Of a stretch of 8,634 nucleotides of DNA, positions 1 through 3,003 are shown piece after piece. The position numbers and the translations under genes are program-made. The notes beneath the pieces are model-generated. The model was given only the letters and a program-made list of their open reading frames with translations. It made no database searches and was not told where the DNA came from. Within the stretch, counting starts at the first letter, position 1; each line of letters starts with the position of its first letter. Source of the stretch: Accumulibacter sp. (lineage in GTDB: Bacteria > Pseudomonadota > Gammaproteobacteria > Burkholderiales > Rhodocyclaceae); NCBI GenBank assembly GCA_031264825.1, contig JAISDL010000096.1, forward strand, positions 1 through 8,634, in the 5' to 3' direction.

Positions 1-49
1 GCCATGAAAACGCGCCGACGCCTGCCGAAACGCCGGTAACCCCCTTCAT

Positions 50-69
50 TTCCCCCTTATCAGGGGGAA
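50..69. terminator. C/G-rich hairpin, possible terminator
   Basis: An 8-bp stem (TTCCCCCT paired with AGGGGGAA) encloses a 4-nt loop (TATC). It lies 10 nt after a TAA at 37-39, so it could end transcription of a gene running in from the left edge. There is no T-tract on the plus-strand side, so it is not a canonical intrinsic terminator. Confidence 0.3.
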
Positions 70-112
70 TGGATTACCGTATTCGCGGGTTCTTGGTGGG
101 GTTTCGTCACTC

Positions 113-129
113 CGGCGGCAACGCCGCCG
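113..129. repeat. Perfect 7-bp hairpin (CGGCGGC/GCCGCCG)
   Basis: The arms CGGCGGC (113-119) and GCCGCCG (123-129) are perfectly complementary around an AAC loop. It sits between the C/G hairpin at 50-69 and the first heptamer-repeat block. No T-tract follows, so it looks like a small intergenic palindrome rather than a terminator. Confidence 0.5.
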
Positions 130-140
130 CTAATCGATCT

Positions 141-169
141 GATTCCTGTCTCCTGATTCCTGATACCTG
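141..169 (-). repeat. Degenerate heptamer repeat block H1
   Basis: The plus strand reads GATTCCT, GTCTCCT, GATTCCT, GATACCT, GA in exact 7-nt register. On the minus strand this is the same unit type (about GGNATCA) as blocks H2 and H4. Positions 153-171 also match the reverse complement of 242-260 at 18 of 19 bases, so H1 and H2 form a long imperfect inverted repeat around the hairpins at 171-220. Confidence 0.75.
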
Positions 170-170
170 A

Positions 171-220
171 CTTGCGCTTCGCGCAAGCGAGACGTTGGGC
201 ATCGCTGCGCTCACCCCAAC
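171..220. repeat. Double hairpin, REP-like
   Basis: Two consecutive stem-loops lie between inverted heptamer blocks. CTTGCGC (171-177) and GCGCAAG (181-187) form a perfect 7-bp stem with a TTC loop. GTTGGG (194-199) pairs with CCCAAC (215-220) around a GC-rich loop. From memory, intergenic hairpins of the second type (GTTGGG, then CGCTNCGCTCA, then CCCAAC) recur in many proteobacterial genomes and resemble REP/BIME elements; that family link is inference. No protein-coding content is apparent. Confidence 0.5.
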
Positions 221-223
221 CTA

Positions 224-265
224 TGATTCAGGGATCAGATGTCAGGTATCAGGGATCAGATGAAA
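224..265 (+). repeat. Degenerate heptamer repeat block H2
   Basis: The units TGATTCA, GGGATCA, GATGTCA, GGTATCA, GGGATCA and GATGAAA run in uninterrupted 7-nt register. The 20-bp string at 248-267 (ATCAGGGATCAGATGAAAAC) recurs exactly at 8604-8623 in block H4. H2 is oriented opposite to H1 and H3. Confidence 0.75.
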
Positions 266-318
266 ACTGATCGGTATTTTGTTGATTCTTCTCCGGCCAA
301 TGGCCGCAAGAATTCTCT

Positions 319-353
319 GTCTCCCGACATCTGTCTCCTGTCTCCTGATCCCG
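319..353 (-). repeat. Degenerate heptamer repeat block H3
   Basis: The plus strand reads TGTCTCC, CGACATC, TGTCTCC, TGTCTCC, TGATCCC in 7-nt register. The block ends 2 nt from the stop codon of the minus-strand hydrolase gene (TAA at 356-358), so it would form the start of that transcript's 3' untranslated region, reading GGGATCA then GGAGACA units. Confidence 0.7.
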
Positions 354-355
354 GC

Positions 356-1348
356 TTATTTCGACTCCCGCGGCAGCGGGCTGAAGACGACGGGAACCCA
401 GGTATAGGATTTGCCGTCCTGGCGAATGTGGCCGATCCCCGGAAAAGGCAGGTGCATTCCGGCGACGAGGAGTTTTTCTTTGGCAACCGCTGCGAAAACC
501 CTCTTTCGGGAGGCGATCGCTTGTTTCGGGTCGTTGTCGAAATCGACGCTCACTTCGGGGAGTGAAAACTGGATCGCGTGGTTATGCACGAGGTCGCCGA
601 GAATCAGAAGTTTTTCGCCCCGGCTTTCGAGCATATAGCTCGTGTGCCCCGGTGTGTGGCCGAAGGTATTCATCGCGCGGATACCGGGCTGGATTTCCTG
701 TTCGCCGGCGAAAACTTTCCATTGCCCGCTCTCGATGTAGGGCGTGGCCGCGTTTTTCGCCATGCTGAAGAAGGGTTTGGCACCGTCGGGCGCCCTTGCG
801 GCGGTTTCGCGGTCGAGCCAGAAATCGTTCTCGCCTTCAGACGACCAAATATCGGCGTTGACGAAAACGCGTTGTCCGTCGGGTGTGGCGAGGCCGTTGA
901 CGTGGTCGCCGTGCAGGTGGGTGAGCAGGACGACGTCGACCTGTTCCGGCGTATAACCCGCCGCCTTCAGGTTGTCGACGATGTTGCCGAGATCGGGGCC
1001 GAAGAGCTTCGCGGCACCGGCGTCGACGAGGACGAGTTTGCCGCCGACGTTGATGAGGAAAGCGTTGACGGCGCTTTGCAGCGCCGGCCCTTCGAGGAAA
1101 AAGCGCGCGAGCTGTTTCTCGATTTCCTTGACGGGTGCGTTCTTGAACAACTTGGCGTCGATAGTCGTCGGGCCGTCGTAAAGCGCGGTAACCTGAAAAT
1201 CGCCGACCGCAATGCGGTAAAAGCCGGGTGCTTGCAGGCGCGCGGGCGGCGCTTCGGCGAGCGACACGGCCGAGAGCAGAGCGAAAATCGCGCCAACGAA
1301 GAAGCTGTTTACGCGGCGGGTCAAGCGGGAACGATCCATGATATTCAT
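356..1348 (-). CDS. Exported MBL-fold metallo-hydrolase, methyl parathion hydrolase-like
   Basis: A 330-residue metallo-beta-lactamase-fold hydrolase. The N-terminus (basic SRLTRR, a hydrophobic stretch at about residues 15-30, then SLAEAPP) looks like a Sec signal peptide, suggesting periplasmic location. Metal ligands are visible: HLHGDH at 144-149, HTPGHT at 231-236, D252 in GDLVHN and H299 in GMHLPFPGIGH. The GFYRIAVGDFQVTALYDG start, the LVLVDAGAAKLFGP segment and the FPGIGHIR end match my memory of methyl parathion hydrolase and related lactonase-like enzymes. The true substrate is unknown; an organophosphate, lactone or other ester is possible. The start ATG at 1348 is chosen because GGAGG precedes it by 4 nt; an in-frame TTG at 1369 lies upstream of that site. 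The length is normal for the family. The gene stands alone, with a promoter candidate upstream. Confidence 0.9.
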   Translation of the reverse strand: MNIMDRSRLTRRVNSFFVGAIFALLSAVSLAEAPPARLQAPGFYRIAVGDFQVTALYDGPTTIDAKLFKNAPVKEIEKQLARFFLEGPALQSAVNAFLINVGGKLVLVDAGAAKLFGPDLGNIVDNLKAAGYTPEQVDVVLLTHLHGDHVNGLATPDGQRVFVNADIWSSEGENDFWLDRETAARAPDGAKPFFSMAKNAATPYIESGQWKVFAGEQEIQPGIRAMNTFGHTPGHTSYMLESRGEKLLILGDLVHNHAIQFSLPEVSVDFDNDPKQAIASRKRVFAAVAKEKLLVAGMHLPFPGIGHIRQDGKSYTWVPVVFSPLPRESK

Positions 1349-1352
1349 GATT

Positions 1353-1357
1353 CCTCC
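1353..1357 (-). promoter_or_regulatory. Shine-Dalgarno site of MBL hydrolase
   Basis: On the minus strand GGAGG is followed by AATC and then ATG. This is a strong ribosome-binding site. It supports initiation at 1348 rather than at the upstream TTG (1369) or the next ATG (1339). Confidence 0.75.
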
Positions 1358-1411
1358 AGTCGTTTGCAAAGGGTTCGGGTACGCGGTGTTTCAAAAAAGC
1401 CCGTCGGTGGA

Positions 1412-1417
1412 AGTATA
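1412..1417 (-). promoter_or_regulatory. Candidate -10 element for MBL hydrolase
   Basis: The minus strand reads TATACT in a locally AT-rich stretch (TTTATTCGTCTATACTTCC), about 65 nt upstream of the hydrolase start. No good -35 hexamer is found 16-18 nt upstream, so the promoter may be weak or activator-dependent. The assignment rests on the hexamer and position only. Confidence 0.35.
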
Positions 1418-1523
1418 GACGAATAAACGAAGAGCCGCGCCGAGAGAATCGGTTTGCGCTCGCGCTTACGTGTGGCACGTTCCGGGCGTTCTTCGCTTTC
1501 TTTTTCTCTCTTCGCGCTCAAAA

Positions 1524-1595
1524 ACGCCAATCAGCGATTCGCCAATTTCAGATTTGGCAGACAGTGTCTGCTGAATTGACGGCGCGCAGACTGGG
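1524..1595 (-). repeat. 72-bp repeat copy R1 (non-coding)
   Basis: Matches R4 (2557-2628) at 65 of 72 positions without gaps, and contains GCAGACAGTGTCTGC plus the AT-rich unit CAATCAGCGATTCGCCAAT. This copy lies outside any intact gene. Confidence 0.85.
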
Positions 1596-1634
1596 TTCAA
1601 AAGCCTGTTGGAGCGCTACTCGTCCGCTTCGAGC
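1595..1634 (-). repeat. Direct repeat B', copy of mutS 3' end
   Basis: Partner of B at 2964-3003 (34 of 40 bases). It preserves the LEA codons, an acidic pair and the TAG stop of mutS, far from the real gene. In gene order it follows A', whereas B precedes A upstream, so the two leader halves are in swapped order. Confidence 0.75.
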
Positions 1635-1640
1635 ATTTCT

Positions 1641-1700
1641 ATTGGGCAGACAGTGACTGCCCTTTTTCAGATTCGCTAATCAGTGATTGGCGAATTTCGC
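1641..1700 (-). repeat. Palindromic repeat copy R2 (non-coding)
   Basis: Positions 1641-1667 match R3 (2513-2539) at 26 of 27 bases: GGGCAGACAGTG(A/T)CTGCCC followed by TTTTT. Next comes a second inverted repeat, ATTCGC (1671-1676) and GCGAAT (1690-1695), around AATCAGTGATT. The plus-strand hairpin plus T-run looks like an intrinsic terminator, but no plus-strand gene reads into it. Confidence 0.8.
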
Positions 1701-1713
1701 TTTGCGGGTTCAG

Positions 1714-1766
1714 TTTCTTCCCGTCCACCTGGATCACCCTCACTCGTATTCGGCGCGAGGAGCCTG
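1714..1766 (-). repeat. Direct repeat A' of DUF1016 leader
   Basis: Same orientation as copy A at 2901-2955, with 4 mismatches and one 2-nt gap. The gap puts the copy in a different frame, and that frame supplies the stop codon of the intact gene. Confidence 0.85.
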
Positions 1767-2930
1767 AAAATCCCCGTCACGTTGATTTTCCCCGGCGAAG
1801 ACGTGTTCCTCCTCGAACTCCTCGACCCACTCAGCCAATTTGCGCTGCAAGAGAGCCTTGTCGGGGAGATAAAGGCTGTACGCCGAGGCATAGATATTGC
1901 TGTCCTCCGGCAGGGTGAGTTCGACGACGTTGTCGTTCTTTTTGCTGCACAGGAGGATGCCTATCGTCGGCTTTTCAAATGTCCGTTTGACGTAGCGGTC
2001 AAAGTAATTGACGTACATCAGCATCTGTCCCAAGTCTTGGTGTTTCAGTTCGGCAACTTTGAGGTCGATGAGGACATAGCATTGGAGCAGACGGTTGTAA
2101 AAAACGAGGTCTACATAGAACGACTTCTCGTCAAAGGAGAATCGCTTCTGGCGAGCCTCGAACAAGAAACCCTTACCCAGTTCCAGCAGGAACTTCTGGA
2201 GGTTGTCTATCAGAGCTTGTTCCAAATCTGACTCGCTGTATTCGGCACGTTCCTCAAGCCCCGTAAACTCCAACACATAAGGTGACTTGAAGATGTCGCG
2301 CGGGCTTTCGATGGTATGACCTTCGTTCGCCAAAGCCATAAGCTTGTCTTGGTCGCGGGACAGCCCAAGCCGCTCGTAGAGCGAACTGCCGACCTGACGC
2401 CGCAACTGCCTGACCGACCACTGCTGGCTCGTCGCTTCGATTTCGTAAAAACGGCGGGCGGCATCGTTTTCGATTCGCATCAAAATTTGGTAATGCGACC
2501 AGCCCAATTTGAATTGGGCAGACAGTGTCTGCCCTTTTTGCGCAGTTGCGTCAAATACGCCAATCAGCGATTCGCCAATTTGAGATTCAGCAGACGGTGT
2601 CTGCTGAATTGACGGCACGTAGACTTGGTAAAATTTTCTTATGCTTTTCAGGTTTACAACCGAAAAACCCCGCCCGTACTGCTCGGTAAGGTATTCGGAC
2701 AGACCCTTTATCAGGCTTGCGCCGTATTTCGCCCGCTTTTGTCCCTGCTGTTCACGCTCCACAATCAAACGTCCGATTTCGTAATAGGCCGTGACAATCG
2801 TGGCGTCCAACTGCTGTTTGGCAAACTGGCGAGCCACCGCGAAGAGGTCGGCAACCTGCTTGTAAAACTCCGTATCGTCGCCTTGTATAGTTCCGGCTAA
2901 TTTCTTCCCATCCACCTGTATCACCCTCAC
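1740..2930 (-). CDS. DUF1016/YhcG-family PDDEXK nuclease-domain protein
   Basis: A 396-residue protein with the two-part layout of the DUF1016 (YhcG) family. The N-terminal helical domain spans about 20-160 (YYEIGRLIVERE at 49-60, YGRGFSVVNLKSIRKFYQVY at 85-104, LGWSHYQILMRI at 142-153). The C-terminal PDDEXK-like nuclease domain spans about 215-375, with F-Y-V-D274 and D289-L-K291 as likely metal-site residues and GQMLMYVNYFDRYVK following. The cellular role of the family is unsettled; members often occur near restriction and defence genes. Residues 106-141 are an insert encoded by palindromic repeats. The GTG at 2930 has no clear Shine-Dalgarno site, and the frame is open back to the mutS stop without an ATG. 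It may be translated from the mutS transcript. Base composition is visibly less GC-rich than mutS, suggesting acquisition by transfer. The last residues (FQAPRAEYE) come from a copy of its own 5' leader. Confidence 0.85.
   Translation of the reverse strand: MRVIQVDGKKLAGTIQGDDTEFYKQVADLFAVARQFAKQQLDATIVTAYYEIGRLIVEREQQGQKRAKYGASLIKGLSEYLTEQYGRGFSVVNLKSIRKFYQVYVPSIQQTPSAESQIGESLIGVFDATAQKGQTLSAQFKLGWSHYQILMRIENDAARRFYEIEATSQQWSVRQLRRQVGSSLYERLGLSRDQDKLMALANEGHTIESPRDIFKSPYVLEFTGLEERAEYSESDLEQALIDNLQKFLLELGKGFLFEARQKRFSFDEKSFYVDLVFYNRLLQCYVLIDLKVAELKHQDLGQMLMYVNYFDRYVKRTFEKPTIGILLCSKKNDNVVELTLPEDSNIYASAYSLYLPDKALLQRKLAEWVEEFEEEHVFAGENQRDGDFQAPRAEYE
2502..2539 (-). repeat. Coding palindrome R3 (encodes QTLSAQ)
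   Basis: Two palindromes lie end to end inside the DUF1016 frame: GCCCAATT-TG-AATTGGGC (2502-2519) overlapping GGGCAGACA-G-TGTCTGCCC (2516-2534). On the coding strand they give KGQTLSAQFKLG just before the conserved WSHY motif. The second palindrome recurs in the spacer as R2. Confidence 0.85.
2557..2628 (-). repeat. Coding 72-bp repeat R4 (encodes QQTPSAES...)
   Basis: An in-frame repeat in the DUF1016 gene, 65 of 72 bases identical to R1. Its core is a 10-bp-arm inverted repeat, TTCAGCAGAC (2586-2595) and GTCTGCTGAA (2599-2608). It encodes PSIQQTPSAESQIGESLIG. With R3 it makes two imperfect copies of a Q-T-x-S-A motif in the protein. Confidence 0.85.
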
Positions 2931-2955
2931 ATTCGTATTCGGCGCGAAGAGGCTG
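2901..2955 (-). repeat. Direct repeat A, DUF1016 5' leader
   Basis: Covers the GTG start region of the DUF1016 gene (VRVIQVDGKK) and about 25 nt upstream. Its partner A' (1714-1766) lies at the other end of the gene, so the two bracket it. Confidence 0.85.
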
Positions 2956-2963
2956 GCATCGTC

Positions 2964-3003
2964 GTTCAGAAACCTGTTGAACCGCTATTCCTCCGCTTCG
3001 AGC
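2964..3003 (-). repeat. Direct repeat B, 3' end of mutS
   Basis: Spans the last mutS codons (LEAEE and TAG) and 21 nt beyond. Its partner B' (1595-1634) matches 34 of 40 bases in the same orientation, 1.37 kb away. A host-gene 3' end repeated at both ends of an inserted segment resembles att-type boundaries, but no integrase is present. Confidence 0.75.

Larger units (their letters stand above)
1..355. other. Repeat-rich intergenic region at left edge
   Basis: No convincing gene lies here. At the extreme left one plus-strand frame reads a short basic tail and stops with TAA at 37-39. Another frame stays open to a TGA at 168-170, starting with a Pro/Thr-rich stretch (ENAPTPAETP) that could be the C-terminus of a protein cut by the window edge. 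The two cannot be separated without the upstream sequence, so no CDS is called. The rest is made of hairpins (50-69, 113-129, 171-187, 194-220) and three blocks of a degenerate 7-bp repeat (141-169, 224-265, 319-353), described separately. Confidence 0.6.
1524..1634 (-). pseudogene. DUF1016-related fragment 2: mutS-tail leader joined to palindrome
   Basis: Read on the minus strand this is a chimera. Positions 1634-1595 match 3003-2964, the last codons of mutS plus the start of the DUF1016 leader (34 of 40 bases). Positions 1595-1524 match 2628-2557 inside the DUF1016 gene (65 of 72 bases). The fragment keeps the stop equivalent to that of mutS (EADE then TAG), then reads NRLLNPVCAPSIQQTLSAKS and on to GESLIGVFE. 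The corresponding part of the intact gene reads PSIQQTPSAES and GESLIGVF. The roughly 100 codons that separate these segments in the intact gene are missing. It is a decayed or recombined fragment without a gene of its own. Confidence 0.7.
1349..1739. other. Spacer between MBL and DUF1016 genes
   Basis: This stretch has no intact gene. From 1349 to about 1523 it holds the hydrolase's ribosome-binding site and putative promoter and nothing else recognisable. From 1524 to 1739 it consists almost entirely of fragments similar to the 5' leader and internal palindromic segment of the DUF1016 gene, described separately. Confidence 0.7.
1641..1766 (-). pseudogene. DUF1016-related fragment 1: 5' end joined to palindrome
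   Basis: On the minus strand, 1766-1714 matches the 5' leader and first codons of the DUF1016 gene (2955-2901) with 4 mismatches and one 2-nt gap, and encodes RVIQVDGKKL. It jumps directly to a segment reading SEIRQSLISESEKGQSLSAQ and a TAG stop. The equivalent segment of the intact gene reads SQIGESLIG, then KGQTLSAQ. About 100 codons between these parts are absent. It overlaps the end of the intact gene, whose stop codon lies inside it. Confidence 0.7.

Noticed and set aside
1..170. Partial CDS entering from the left edge
   Set aside because: Two frames compete for the first 40 bases, and the longer one runs into hairpins and heptamer repeats, so no coding call can be supported.
141..353. 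CRISPR array
   Set aside because: The repeats are 7-bp units without spacers of regular length, and no cas gene is present.
836..848. Neisserial DNA uptake sequence
   Set aside because: Only a partial match (TTCAGACG) occurs once, inside a coding region; the full 10-12-mer and its known dialects were not seen.
578..1426. 282-codon open frame antisense to the MBL hydrolase
   Set aside because: The opposite strand encodes complete metal-binding motifs; this frame has none.
1644..1667. Plus-strand intrinsic terminator (GGGCAG hairpin plus TTTTT)
   Set aside because: No plus-strand gene reads into it, and the same structure occurs inside the DUF1016 coding sequence at 2516-2539. It belongs to the repeat family; terminator function is not supported.
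2586..2608. LexA/SOS box or other operator
   Set aside because: The palindrome has 10-bp arms and CAG/CTG elements but lacks the CTG-N10-CAG spacing of a proteobacterial LexA box, and it lies inside a gene.
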